This document shows, piece after piece, positions 37,078-45,644 of a DNA stretch of 64,000 nucleotides. The first letter of the stretch is position 1, and the number at the start of each line of letters is the position of its first letter. The position numbers and the translations under genes were made by a program. Origin of the DNA: Streptomyces sp. NBC_01669 (lineage in GTDB: Bacteria; Actinomycetota; Actinomycetes; Streptomycetales; Streptomycetaceae); assembly GCF_026339735.1 (NCBI RefSeq), contig NZ_JAPEQG010000001.1:7935001-7999000 (forward strand), given 5' to 3'. The notes under the pieces were generated by a model. That model saw only the letters and a list, made by a program, of their open reading frames with translations, was not told the origin of the DNA and searched no databases.

Positions 37078-38061
37078 ATGGAAAAGCGCACACTCGGCAG
37101 GACCGGACAGGACGTATCCGTCGTCGGACAGGGCACCTGGCAGCTCGGCGGCGACTGGGGCGAGGTGCAGGAGGCGGATGCCTTCGGTGTCCTGGACGCG
37201 GCCGTCGAGTCGGGCGTCACCTTCTTCGACACGGCGGATGTGTACGGGGACGGCCGCAGCGAACAGCTCATCGGCCGCTATCTGAAGGACCGCCCCGACG
37301 CCGGAGTGTTCGTCGCGACGAAGATGGGCCGCCGCGCCGAACAGGTTCCGGAGAACTACGTCCTCGACAACTTCCGTACCTGGAACGACCGCTCGCGGGC
37401 CAATCTCGGTGTCGACACCCTCGACCTCGTGCAGTTGCACTGTCCGCCCACCGCCGTCTACTCCTCGGACGAGGTCTACGACGCACTCGACACCCTCGTC
37501 GCCGAGCAGCGGATCGCCGCCTACGCGGTGAGCGTCGAGACGTGTGCCGAGGCCCTCACCGCCATTGCCCGGCCCGGGGTCGCGAGCGTCCAGATCATCC
37601 TCAACCCGTTCCGTCTCAAGCCGCTGGACGACGTCCTCCCGGCCGCGCTGGCGGCTGGTGTGGGCATCATCGCGCGGGTGCCGCTCGCTTCCGGGCTGCT
37701 CTCCGGGAAGTACACCGAGGACACCGTCTTCGCCGCCGAGGACCACCGCACGTACAACCGCCACGGCGAGGCCTTCGACCAGGGCGAGACCTTCTCCGGC
37801 ATCGAGTACGCGACCGGGGTGGCGGCGGCCGCAGAGTTCGCCGGGCTCGCACCGGAGGGCGCGACCGCGGCCCAGACCGCGCTGCGCTGGATCATTCAGC
37901 AGCCCGGTGTCACCAGCGTCATCCCGGGTGCGCGTTCCGTGAAGCAGGCGCGGGCCAACGCGGCGGCTGCGTCGCTTCCGCCGCTGCCGCAGGAGACGCT
38001 GGACGCGGTACGGGACCTCTATGACCGCCGCATCCGGGCCGCGATCCACCAGCGCTGGTAG
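37078..38061 (+). CDS. Aldo/keto reductase
   Basis: 327 residues from the ATG at 37078 (MEKRTLGRTGQDVSVVGQGT). A TAGCAT -10-like box ends 5 bp upstream and there is no ribosome site, so the message is probably leaderless. Catalytic residues: Asp and Tyr in FFDTADVYGDGRSE, Lys in VATKMGRR, His in VQLHCPP. The C-terminal NADPH-binding segment reads TSVIPGARSVKQARAN. It differs from the other reductase in the window and has no operon partner. Substrate unknown. Confidence 0.9.
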   Translation: MEKRTLGRTGQDVSVVGQGTWQLGGDWGEVQEADAFGVLDAAVESGVTFFDTADVYGDGRSEQLIGRYLKDRPDAGVFVATKMGRRAEQVPENYVLDNFRTWNDRSRANLGVDTLDLVQLHCPPTAVYSSDEVYDALDTLVAEQRIAAYAVSVETCAEALTAIARPGVASVQIILNPFRLKPLDDVLPAALAAGVGIIARVPLASGLLSGKYTEDTVFAAEDHRTYNRHGEAFDQGETFSGIEYATGVAAAAEFAGLAPEGATAAQTALRWIIQQPGVTSVIPGARSVKQARANAAAASLPPLPQETLDAVRDLYDRRIRAAIHQRW

Positions 38062-38080
38062 CAGGACCGGCCGGTCGCCG

Positions 38081-38476
38081 TCAGTCGCGGAGATCGACCC
38101 GCACGCTCAGCAGGTCGGTGCCGAGCGCCCGGACTGCCGCGCTGTTGAAGCGCGGCAGTGTCGTGAGCCGGGCGCGCGGGTCGTCCTGCGGGACCGGATG
38201 GGCCGTTCCGGCGTGCCAGCGTCCCCTGATCCGGACCCGGACCTCCGGGTTCGCCCGGATGTTGCGTACGTACTGCGACTTGTCGCCGTACTCCGAGACC
38301 AGCCAGAACTCCCTGCCGACCCGGCGGCCGCCGACCGGGGTGCGGCGGGGCAGTCCGGACGTGCGTCCTGTGGTCTCCAGGAGGGTCTGATTCGGCAGTC
38401 GGCGGATAATCGGGTTGCCGATCCGCCGCTGGAACGTCGTGACCGCCCGGAACTTCATCTCGTGATAGCGCGACAT
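38081..38476 (-). CDS. F420-type (Ddn-like) nitroreductase family deazaflavin oxidoreductase
   Basis: 131 residues from the ATG at 38476 with GGGAGA upstream; the longer upstream frame is not needed. The split-barrel pattern LLETTGRTSGLPRRTPV, FWLVSEYGDKSQYVRNIRAN and PEVRVRIRGRWHAGTA matches the deazaflavin-dependent nitroreductase family of actinobacteria, which use reduced coenzyme F420. It runs convergent to the upstream aldo/keto reductase. No substrate can be derived. Confidence 0.88.
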   Translation of the reverse strand: MSRYHEMKFRAVTTFQRRIGNPIIRRLPNQTLLETTGRTSGLPRRTPVGGRRVGREFWLVSEYGDKSQYVRNIRANPEVRVRIRGRWHAGTAHPVPQDDPRARLTTLPRFNSAAVRALGTDLLSVRVDLRD

Positions 38477-38725
38477 GCGTGACTCTCCCGTCGTTGCCGG
38501 TAGCTCTCGCCGGAGCCGGCCCAAGGGCTGTCCCGACATTCCCGCCGGGCGCACAACGACAGGGGCGGCACCTTGCCGGTGTCGGAACCCAGCGAGTACG
38601 CCCAGTATCAGGATGCTCCTCCGCCTTGCGACGCACCGCACCGGACTCCGCGACTGTCCGACCCCGATCCGCCGGACACCCCCGGTCGAGAAGCCGGGCG
38701 GGCTGCGGCATCCGGGGAGGGATGA

Positions 38726-39628
38726 TCAGCCCAGCGCCGCGCCGTGCAGGAGCAGCAGTGCGATGTCGATACCGGCCAGGCCGAGCGTGGCCAGGAACGG
38801 CAGGCGGCTGTCGGGCGCGGAGCGCAGCGGGAGACAGACGGCCACGGCCAGGGTCCCGGTCACGACGAGACCGGTCCAGCTCGTCGCGTCCGGCGGCCCC
38901 GGTGGGCCGAGGACGAGGACGGCCGATGCGGCGAGCAGCGCGAGTGCCGCGACGGTACGGGTCCGGCGTCGGCCCAACCGCTGGGGCAGGCCGCGGACGC
39001 CGGCGGCCAGGTCGGCGTCGATGTCGGGGAGCACGTTGGTGAAGTGCGCGCCCACGCCGAGGAGCGCGCCCGCGACCACTGGCGTGGCGGCCGGCCAGGG
39101 GTGACCCGGCAGCGCGAGCGTGACGAAGGCAGGCAGGAGGCCGAAGGCGACGGCGTACGGGAGCCAGGACAACGATGTTCGTTTGAGGCCCAGGTTGTAG
39201 GACCAGGCGGCGGCGACCCCGATCAGATGGGCGCCGCCCGCCGCCGCGCCGTTCGCCAGCGACAGGGGGACGCACAGGACAAGTGCGGCGCAGGCCGCCA
39301 CCGCGACGGTACGGGCCTTCACGGCGCCGTCCACGAGCGGCTTGTCACGCCGGTTCGCAGCCGTGTCCCGTGCGATGTCGATGCGGTCGTTGCTCCAGCC
39401 GACGGAGAGCTGTCCGGTGAGCAGGGCCAGAGCGACCAGGCAGCTGCCGGACGCATCGCGGCCCGCGGCCACTGCCAGCGCGGTGATCAGGGCGGAGACG
39501 GCCAGTGCGGGGGCCGGGTGGGCCGACAGGAACAGGGCCACCGCGACCCGGCCGAGGCGGGGAGCGGCCGACGGCACGGCGGCGGGCGCCGAGGCGGACA
39601 CGGAAGGTGCCCGGAAAGTGTGATTCAT
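38726..39628 (-). CDS. UbiA-family prenyltransferase
   Basis: 300 residues with eight to nine membrane helices. The first Asp-rich motif is NDRIDIARD followed by NRRDKPL, and the second is NVLPDIDADLAAGV, both needed to bind prenyl diphosphate through magnesium. The N-terminal 25 residues are Ala/Pro/Ser-rich. It is transcribed divergently from a type III polyketide synthase, with only about 40 bp between the two starts, so both are likely co-regulated. It could prenylate the phenolic product of that synthase or make a membrane quinone; the former is an inference from context. Confidence 0.88.
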   Translation of the reverse strand: MNHTFRAPSVSASAPAAVPSAAPRLGRVAVALFLSAHPAPALAVSALITALAVAAGRDASGSCLVALALLTGQLSVGWSNDRIDIARDTAANRRDKPLVDGAVKARTVAVAACAALVLCVPLSLANGAAAGGAHLIGVAAAWSYNLGLKRTSLSWLPYAVAFGLLPAFVTLALPGHPWPAATPVVAGALLGVGAHFTNVLPDIDADLAAGVRGLPQRLGRRRTRTVAALALLAASAVLVLGPPGPPDATSWTGLVVTGTLAVAVCLPLRSAPDSRLPFLATLGLAGIDIALLLLHGAALG

Positions 39629-39670
39629 GACGTTCGATCAAAACATGCTATTCGCCCGTATGGTGACGAG

Positions 39671-40738
39671 ATGACGCGAATCATCGCGATCCATGGTGTG
39701 CTCCCGCCGCACCGGTACGAGCAGTCCGAGATCACCCATGCCTTCGCCGACATGTGCCTGCCACCCGGCGCCGACCGCGGTGTGCTGGAACGCCTGCACA
39801 CATCCGCCGCGGTACGCGGCCGCCATCTGGCCCTGCCCCTGGAGCGGTACGCCTCCCTGAGCGGCTTCGGAGAGGCCAACGACGCGTTCATCGAATCCGC
39901 GCTCCCGCTGGGGGAGCAGGCAGTGCGCGGCGCCCTGGACCGGGCGGGTCTCGACGCGAGCGAGATCGACCTGGTCATCTCCACTTCGGTCACCGGTATC
40001 GCCGCCCCGTCGCTGGAGGCGCGGCTCGCCGGACGGGTCGGGTTGCGGCCCGATGTGAAACGCGTGCCGATCTTCGGTCTGGGCTGTGTGGCCGGAGCCG
40101 CCGGACTGGCCCGGGTCCACGACTACCTCGACGGCCACCCCGGACAGGTCGCGCTGCTGCTCTCGGTCGAACTCTGTTCGCTGACCCTGCAACGTACCGA
40201 CGCGTCCGTGCCGAACCTGGTGGCGGGCGCGCTGTTCGGCGACGGCGCCGCCGCGGTCCTCGCGGTCGGCCGGGACCACCCGCACCGTCGGGGGCAACAG
40301 CGCGGGCCGGAGGTGGTCGCGACCCGCAGCACGCTCTACCCCGGCACCGAACGCAGCCTGGGCTGGGACATCGGCGACGCGGGCTTCCGGATCGTCCTCG
40401 GCGCCGACCTCCCGGACCTGGTGCGCGAAACGCTCGGCAAGGAGGTTCGCTCCTTCCTCTCCGACCACGACCTCAAGACGCAGGACGTGACGGCCTGGGT
40501 CTGCCACCCCGGCGGTCCCCAGATCCTGGAAGCCGTACGCGAGACGCTCGATCTGCCCGCCCGGGCACTGGAAGCGACCTGGCGTTCGCTGGCCGAGATC
40601 GGCAATCTCTCCTCCGCGTCCGTCCTGCACATCCTCAGGGACACCCTGGCGCTGCACCCACCACCGCCCGGATCGCCCGGTCTCCTCCTCGCGATGGGGC
40701 CGGGCTTCTGCACCGAACAAGTCCTCCTCCGTTGGTAG
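39671..40738 (+). CDS. Type III polyketide synthase (chalcone-synthase-like)
   Basis: 355 residues from the ATG at 39671. The catalytic triad is visible: Cys139 in FGLGCVAGAAG, His279 in VCHPGGP and Asn312 in GNLSSAS. The GFGEANDAFIES and LFGDGAAAVL segments fit the bacterial alkylresorcinol/alkylpyrone branch. It condenses an acyl starter with malonyl- or methylmalonyl-CoA. A methyltransferase follows after 6 bp and a FAD hydroxylase overlaps that by 4 bp. This three-gene order matches srsABC of Streptomyces griseus, which makes methylated phenolic lipids. The product here should be a phenolic lipid or pyrone. Confidence 0.93.
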   Translation: MTRIIAIHGVLPPHRYEQSEITHAFADMCLPPGADRGVLERLHTSAAVRGRHLALPLERYASLSGFGEANDAFIESALPLGEQAVRGALDRAGLDASEIDLVISTSVTGIAAPSLEARLAGRVGLRPDVKRVPIFGLGCVAGAAGLARVHDYLDGHPGQVALLLSVELCSLTLQRTDASVPNLVAGALFGDGAAAVLAVGRDHPHRRGQQRGPEVVATRSTLYPGTERSLGWDIGDAGFRIVLGADLPDLVRETLGKEVRSFLSDHDLKTQDVTAWVCHPGGPQILEAVRETLDLPARALEATWRSLAEIGNLSSASVLHILRDTLALHPPPPGSPGLLLAMGPGFCTEQVLLRW

Positions 40739-40744
40739 CCGCCT

Positions 40745-41281
40745 GTGATCCCCTACGCCGTCCTCATCCTCCTGGTCGCCTTCGAGCGCCTCGCCGAACT
40801 CGTCACGGCCCGGCGCAACGCAGCCTGGAGCCGTCGCCACGCCGGAACCGAGTACGGGCGCGGGCACTACCCCGTCATGGTCGCCCTCCACACCGCGCTG
40901 CTGGCCGGCTGCCTGGGGGAGACCTGGCTGGGCGACCGGCCCTTCCTTCCCGCGCTCGGCTGGCCGATGCTCGCCCTGGCCCTCGGTGCCCAGGGGCTGC
41001 GCTGGTGGTGCATCACCACGCTGGGGCCGCGCTGGAACACCCGCGTCATCGTGGTGCCGGACCTGCCGCTCGTCACCGCCGGACCGTACCGATGGCTGGA
41101 CCACCCCAATTACGTCGCCGTGATCGTCGAGGGCGTCGCGCTGCCGCTCGTCCACGCCAACTGGCTCACCGCGACCGGATTCACGCTCCTCAATCTGCCG
41201 CTTCTCGCGACCCGTGTGCGGTGCGAGAACACCGCTCTGGCCGGGGCCGCCCCGGCGCCGACTCCTGCGGCCACGCCGTGA
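40745..41281 (+). CDS. Isoprenylcysteine-carboxyl-methyltransferase-like membrane methyltransferase
   Basis: 178 residues from the GTG at 40745, six bp after the polyketide synthase stop, so it is translationally coupled. It has four membrane helices. The ICMT signature is TAGPYRWLDHPNYVAVIVEG followed by ALPLVHANW; the RHPxY-type region binds S-adenosylmethionine. SrsB in the griseus phenolic lipid operon belongs to this family and methylates the resorcinol ring, and the same role is inferred here. The last residues (Ala/Pro-rich) overlap the next gene. Confidence 0.9.
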   Translation: MIPYAVLILLVAFERLAELVTARRNAAWSRRHAGTEYGRGHYPVMVALHTALLAGCLGETWLGDRPFLPALGWPMLALALGAQGLRWWCITTLGPRWNTRVIVVPDLPLVTAGPYRWLDHPNYVAVIVEGVALPLVHANWLTATGFTLLNLPLLATRVRCENTALAGAAPAPTPAATP

Positions 41282-42291
41282 TCGACCTTCTGGTGGCCGG
41301 CGGTGGCCCCGCCGGACTCGCCACCGCGATCCACGCCGCCGGATCCGGACTCGAAGCGGTGGTCATCGAACCGCGCCCCACCCCGATCGACAAGGCCTGC
41401 GGCGAGGGCCTCATGCCGGGGGCCGTGCACGCCCTGGCCGAACTCGGCATCACCGTCGCCGGACACTCACTGCGCGGGATCCGGTACGTCGACGACCACC
41501 ACAGTGCCGAAGCCCTCTTCGCACCTGCCCCCGGCTGCGGCGTCCGACGCACCGAACTGCACGCCGCCCTGGCCCGCCGAGCGGCGGAACTCGGCGTACC
41601 GGTGATCCCGGCGCGGGTGGGTGGCGTCCGACAGAGCGCCGACAGCGTCCGCGCAGCCGGCATCACCGCCCGATACCTGGCCGCCGCCGACGGACTGCAC
41701 TCACCGATCAGACGCCAACTCGGCCTGGACCGCCCGGATCCGCGGCCCCCGAGGTTCGGCCTGCGCCGCCACTACGCGATCGAGCCCTGGACGGACTACG
41801 TCGAGGTGCACTGGTCAGCACGGGCCGAGGCCTATGTCACGCCGCTCGGCCCGCGCCTGGTCGGCGTCGCCGTCCTGACCGCGGAACGCGGCCCGTTCGA
41901 CAGCCACCTGGCCCACTTCCCCCTCCTCTCACGCCATCTGCCCCCGAGCACAGCCGCCCCTGTGCGCGGCGCCGGACCGCTGCGCCAGCGTGTCGGATCC
42001 CGGGCGGCCGGGCGGGTCCTGCTGGTCGGGGACGCCGCGGGATACATCGACGCGCTCACCGGCGAAGGGATCTCCTTGGCCCTCGCCGGGGCCGCGCAAC
42101 TCGTGCGCTGTATCCGGGACGACCGCCCACTGGCGTACGAGCAGGCGTGGCGCAAGGTCTCCCGGCGCCACCGCCTGCTCACCGAATCGCTGCTCCGGGC
42201 CCGGCAGCACCCGCGGCTCGCCCGTCGTATCGTCCCGGCCGCGACCCGCCTTCCCGCGGTTTTCACCGCCCTGGTCAACCAGTTGGCGTGA
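41278..42291 (+). CDS. FAD-dependent monooxygenase/oxidoreductase (SrsC-like)
   Basis: 337 residues from the GTG at 41278, sharing GTGA with the methyltransferase stop. FAD sites: LLVAGGGPAGLATAIHAAG at the N-terminus and VLLVGDAAGYIDALTGEGIS in the third FAD motif. The CGEGLMPGAVHALAELG region is typical of geranylgeranyl-reductase/aromatic-hydroxylase-like flavoproteins. In srsABC the third gene hydroxylates the alkylresorcinol to a quinol/quinone, so the same role is proposed. The 3' end overlaps the convergent chimeric gene by 17 bp. Confidence 0.9.
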   Translation: MIDLLVAGGGPAGLATAIHAAGSGLEAVVIEPRPTPIDKACGEGLMPGAVHALAELGITVAGHSLRGIRYVDDHHSAEALFAPAPGCGVRRTELHAALARRAAELGVPVIPARVGGVRQSADSVRAAGITARYLAAADGLHSPIRRQLGLDRPDPRPPRFGLRRHYAIEPWTDYVEVHWSARAEAYVTPLGPRLVGVAVLTAERGPFDSHLAHFPLLSRHLPPSTAAPVRGAGPLRQRVGSRAAGRVLLVGDAAGYIDALTGEGISLALAGAAQLVRCIRDDRPLAYEQAWRKVSRRHRLLTESLLRARQHPRLARRIVPAATRLPAVFTALVNQLA

Positions 42292-43396
42292 CCGGCTCTC
42301 CGGGCGTGGCTGTCTCAGCAGCCTCGTCCTTCATCGCCGACGGCAGTCTGCTCAGTCTGCTGACCGGTGAGACGACGAGCCCGATCACCACGGCGGCGGA
42401 GCCGATCGCGGCCACGGTCAGAGCGCCCCTGGCGCCGATGGCGCCCGCCAGGAGACCGGCGGACAGACCGCCCAGGGCGCCGCCACCGAACAGCCCGACC
42501 CGCAGGGCGTAGCGCACCGCTGCCGCGGAACCGAGCACGGTCGCGTACGGGAACTCCCACTCCTCGAACCGGGTGGCGGTGTCGGCCGGCCGGTAGGTGC
42601 CGGGCTCGATCCAGCGGGCGCCGTGCATGTCGATGAAGAGGGGTTCGTACCCGTCCTGGAGGGCCCGGTCGGAGACGTAGAGGAAGCCTGAACCGCGCGG
42701 TCCACGAAGGAATTTGCGGCACGTCGCCGTGAGGAAGTCGCAGCCGATCTCTTCGACGTCCATCCCGTACTGGCCCACGGTCTGGCAGGCGTCGACGAGA
42801 TACAGCAGGCCGAGCTCGCGGCAGTGGCGCCCGATCTCCGCGACCGGCTGGACGAGGCCCGAGCTGGTGGGGACGTGCGTCGCCGCGACGAGCCGTGGGC
42901 GCCGGGACCGCATGAGCGCAGCCATCGCCGCCACGTCGACGCCGCTGCCGTCCGGGTGGTCGGGTGCGTGCACGATCTCGACGCCGTACCGCTTGCGCAA
43001 CGACAGGAAGGCGATCTGGTTGGAGATGAAGTCGTTGCGTGTGGTGAGGATGGTCTCGCCGGGCCGGAAGTCGATGGCCGAGAGGGCGTTGCTGTACGCG
43101 TGGGTGGCGCTGCCGGCGAAGGCGATGTTCCCGGGTCCGGTGTTGATGAGTTCGGCGATCGCCGCGTAGAAGTCGTGGACCTGTTCCGCCCGCGCGTCGG
43201 CGGCTTCGTAACCGCCGATGTTCGCTTCGAGTTCGAGGTGGTCGAGCATCGTCCGGAGCACGGGGCGGGCCAGCAGACCGGCACCGGCGTTGTTGAAGTG
43301 GATCACTGACGCGCAGCCGGGGGTGTCGGCCCGCAGGGCCGCGATGTCGAGGAGCGGTTCCTCACGGAGAGCAGAAGCGCTATCGTCTGCCTTCAT
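42275..43396 (-). CDS. Chimera: class V aminotransferase fused to an MFS transporter tail
   Basis: 373 residues. Residues 1-300 are a class V PLP enzyme of the cysteine-desulfurase-like group (FNNAGAGLLARPVL, GNIAFAGSATHAYSNALSA, DACQTVGQYGMDV) with the PLP Lys in TATCRKFLRGPRGSGFLYV. The homology ends at YATVLGSAAAVRYAL, where about 80 residues of the C-terminal domain should follow. Instead come RVGLFGGGALGGLSAGLLAG and AIGARGALTVAAIGSAAVVI, the last helices of an MFS carrier. The junction is near 42496. An in-frame deletion of the end of one gene and the start of the next explains it. The enzyme is probably inactive. It starts at ATG 43396, overlapping the opposite MocR start. Confidence 0.75.
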   Translation of the reverse strand: MKADDSASALREEPLLDIAALRADTPGCASVIHFNNAGAGLLARPVLRTMLDHLELEANIGGYEAADARAEQVHDFYAAIAELINTGPGNIAFAGSATHAYSNALSAIDFRPGETILTTRNDFISNQIAFLSLRKRYGVEIVHAPDHPDGSGVDVAAMAALMRSRRPRLVAATHVPTSSGLVQPVAEIGRHCRELGLLYLVDACQTVGQYGMDVEEIGCDFLTATCRKFLRGPRGSGFLYVSDRALQDGYEPLFIDMHGARWIEPGTYRPADTATRFEEWEFPYATVLGSAAAVRYALRVGLFGGGALGGLSAGLLAGAIGARGALTVAAIGSAAVVIGLVVSPVSRLSRLPSAMKDEAAETATPGEPVTPTG

Positions 43397-43407
43397 GTCT
43401 GACAGTA
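43381..43407. promoter_or_regulatory. Overlapping divergent leaderless promoters
   Basis: The aminotransferase ATG (43396-43394, minus) and the MocR ATG (43395-43397, plus) overlap inside CATG. TATCGT (43381-43386) is a -10 box 8 bp before the plus ATG; TACTGT (43407-43402, minus) is a -10 box 5 bp before the minus ATG. Neither gene can carry a ribosome site. Confidence 0.55.
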
Positions 43408-44804
43408 GCAGTACTGAGATGGTGGTGGCGATCCTTCGCGCGGAGATCGCCCGGCTCGCCCCCGGCGACCGACTGCCCAGCAGCCGCGATCTGATCAGCC
43501 GTCATGTGGTCAGCCCCGTCACGGTGTCGCGCGCCTTCGCCCTGCTCGCCGCCGAGGGGGCGGTGGTGACACGGCCGGGCAGCGGCACCTACGTGGCCGC
43601 GCGCCCCGTCCGGTCGGAGACCGATGTGCCGGACACCTCCTGGCAGGCGGTGGCCCTGGCCGGACGCGATCTCGACGCACCCCTCGTGGACGGGACGTCG
43701 GACCCCGCCCCCGACGGGTCGATCGCGATGGCCGGCGGCTATCTGCACGAAACGCTCCAGCCCACCCGGGCGTTGGCCGCCGCGCTGGCCCGCGCGGCAC
43801 GACGCCCGGACGCGTGGCACCGCGCCCCGACGATGGGCCTGGCACCACTGCGCGCGATCTTCGCCCGCCAGGCCGGCGCCGATGTGAGCCCGGACGACGT
43901 GCTCGTCACCGGCGGCGGCCAGGGTGCTCTGTCCATGGTGTTCCGGGCGATCGCCGCACCGGGCAGCCCGGTCCTGGTCGAGTCGCCTACCTACCCGGGG
44001 GCGTTGGCCGCCGCCCGGGCCGCAGGGCTGCGCCCGGTTCCCGTCCCGATGGACGGCGACGGCATCCGCACCGATCTGCTGGCCGACGCGTTCGCCATGA
44101 CCGGAGCCCGACTGCTGTACTGCCAGCCCACGTTCCACAACCCCACCGGCACGGTGCTCACGCCCGCACGGCGACGCCAGGTCGTGGACGTGGCGCGCGC
44201 CGCCGGCGCCTTCCTCATCGAGGACGACTTCGCCCGGAACCTCGGCCACGGCAGGCCGGTACCCCGCGCGCTCGTCGCCGAGGACCCCGACGGCACCGTG
44301 GTCCAGCTGACGTCGCTGACCAAGCCCGCGTCGCCGAGCCTGCGCATCGGAGCCGTGATCGCCCGCGGCCCGGTGATGCGACGGCTGCAGGGGATGCGGA
44401 TGGTCGAGGACTTCTTCATCGCACGCCCCCTGCAGGAAGCCGCCGTCGAACTGGTCAGCACACCCGCCTGGGAGCGGCACCTGCGCGCCCTGTCCAGCGC
44501 GCTGCGGGAGCGCTGCGCGGTGCTGGGCGGTGCGTTGGTCCGTGAGACCCCCGGCTGGAAGGTGACCGGGCTGCCGACGGGAGGACTGCATCTGTGGATC
44601 CAGCTCCCGTCGGGATTCTCCGACTTCGCGGTCGCCGAGGCGGCACGGGCGCATGGTGTGGTCGTCGACCCGGGCCGCCGCTACTACCCGGCAGAACCGC
44701 CGGACACTTACCTGCGTCTGGGCTTTGCCGCCGCCGCCGACCTCGCCGAACTGACCGAGGGCGCCCGCCGCCTCGGCGCGGCCGCACGAGGTGCCGAACG
44801 CTGA
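43395..44804 (+). CDS. MocR/PdxR-type regulator (GntR HTH fused to aminotransferase fold)
   Basis: 469 residues from the ATG at 43395. An N-terminal GntR winged helix (LPSSRDLISRHVVSPVTVSR and AFALLAAEGAVVTRPGSGTY) is joined to a fold-type I aminotransferase domain with QPTFHNPTGTVL and the PLP Lys in LTSLTKPASPSLRIGAV. MocR proteins bind PLP and activate or repress a divergent gene, often for PLP or amino acid metabolism. Here the divergent gene is the aminotransferase now fused to an MFS tail, so the target operon is damaged while the regulator looks intact. Confidence 0.92.
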   Translation: MSDSSSTEMVVAILRAEIARLAPGDRLPSSRDLISRHVVSPVTVSRAFALLAAEGAVVTRPGSGTYVAARPVRSETDVPDTSWQAVALAGRDLDAPLVDGTSDPAPDGSIAMAGGYLHETLQPTRALAAALARAARRPDAWHRAPTMGLAPLRAIFARQAGADVSPDDVLVTGGGQGALSMVFRAIAAPGSPVLVESPTYPGALAAARAAGLRPVPVPMDGDGIRTDLLADAFAMTGARLLYCQPTFHNPTGTVLTPARRRQVVDVARAAGAFLIEDDFARNLGHGRPVPRALVAEDPDGTVVQLTSLTKPASPSLRIGAVIARGPVMRRLQGMRMVEDFFIARPLQEAAVELVSTPAWERHLRALSSALRERCAVLGGALVRETPGWKVTGLPTGGLHLWIQLPSGFSDFAVAEAARAHGVVVDPGRRYYPAEPPDTYLRLGFAAAADLAELTEGARRLGAAARGAER

Positions 44805-44819
44805 GGGCCGCGCGCCGCG

Positions 44820-45521
44820 TCAGGGGCGCCGGAAGGGCGGCGGAACCCCGGGAGCCGGGTACCCGGCACCCGCGTACCCGGTAAAGGGCGGGGGTGTCGT
44901 TGCCCGGCGTCCCCGCGTCAGCAGGCCCACCAGCGTGCAGACGGCACCCGCCAGGGCGAGAACCACACCGACGATTGCGCCGAGCCCCAGCACCGTCGGC
45001 ACGGTGGCATCGTCAAGCGCACGTCCCCGCACGGCTGTCACGGGCACGGTGCCGACTTTCTCACCGGAGAAGTAGCGCGAGTCGTTGGCGTTTGCACGGT
45101 TGTCGCCGAGGAGGAACATCCGCCCGGCCGGAACCTTCACGTCGTACGGGCCGTGCCCGCCGTCGACCTCCGTCCCCTTCAGGTACGGCTCCTTGAGCGG
45201 TGCCCCGTTGACGGTCAACCGGGTCCCGTCAAAGACCACATGGTCGCCTCCGAGCCCGATGACACGCTGCATCACGGCCTCGCCGTTGTAACGGTCCGGC
45301 ACGCTGAAGAGCACCACATCGCCCTTCCGCGTCTTCTCGCCGCCGGTCTTCTCGATGAAGACCCGGTGACCCGGGACGTATGTCGGTTCCATGGACTCGC
45401 CCCTGGGTGTCACCGTCGTGTAGTCGCTGCGGATGGTCCAGAGCGCCCCCGCTGTCAGCACGATCCCCAGGACGGCAAGTACGGCCCCCGTGATCAACAC
45501 CCCACGTCCCGCGCGTCGCAT
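44820..45521 (-). CDS. Signal peptidase I (S26), Gln in place of the box D Lys
   Basis: About 233 residues from the ATG at 45521, with GGGAG eight bases upstream; an ATG at 45545 would add eight residues. One N-terminal membrane anchor (GVLITGAVLAVLGIVLTAGA), the catalytic Ser in TPRGESMEPTYVPG, box E in MFLLGDNRANANDSRYF, and a C-terminal helix plus Pro/Gly tail. In box D, where the general base Lys precedes RVIG, the codon is CAG, giving AVMQRVIGLGGD. Related Streptomyces proteins with Gln or His here may be non-canonical or inactive; that is from general recollection, not a search. It should act outside the membrane on exported preproteins. Confidence 0.85.
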   Translation of the reverse strand: MRRAGRGVLITGAVLAVLGIVLTAGALWTIRSDYTTVTPRGESMEPTYVPGHRVFIEKTGGEKTRKGDVVLFSVPDRYNGEAVMQRVIGLGGDHVVFDGTRLTVNGAPLKEPYLKGTEVDGGHGPYDVKVPAGRMFLLGDNRANANDSRYFSGEKVGTVPVTAVRGRALDDATVPTVLGLGAIVGVVLALAGAVCTLVGLLTRGRRATTPPPFTGYAGAGYPAPGVPPPFRRP

Positions 45522-45644
45522 TCGCCGATCTCCCGTCGCAGTCATCACCCTCACCCCACACGTGCAGCGACACCGTAGAGGGTCCCGGGCGACGGGCAAA
45601 CGGCGGGGCGGGGATCAGGAGCACGGGACGGCGGACTGCAGCCG

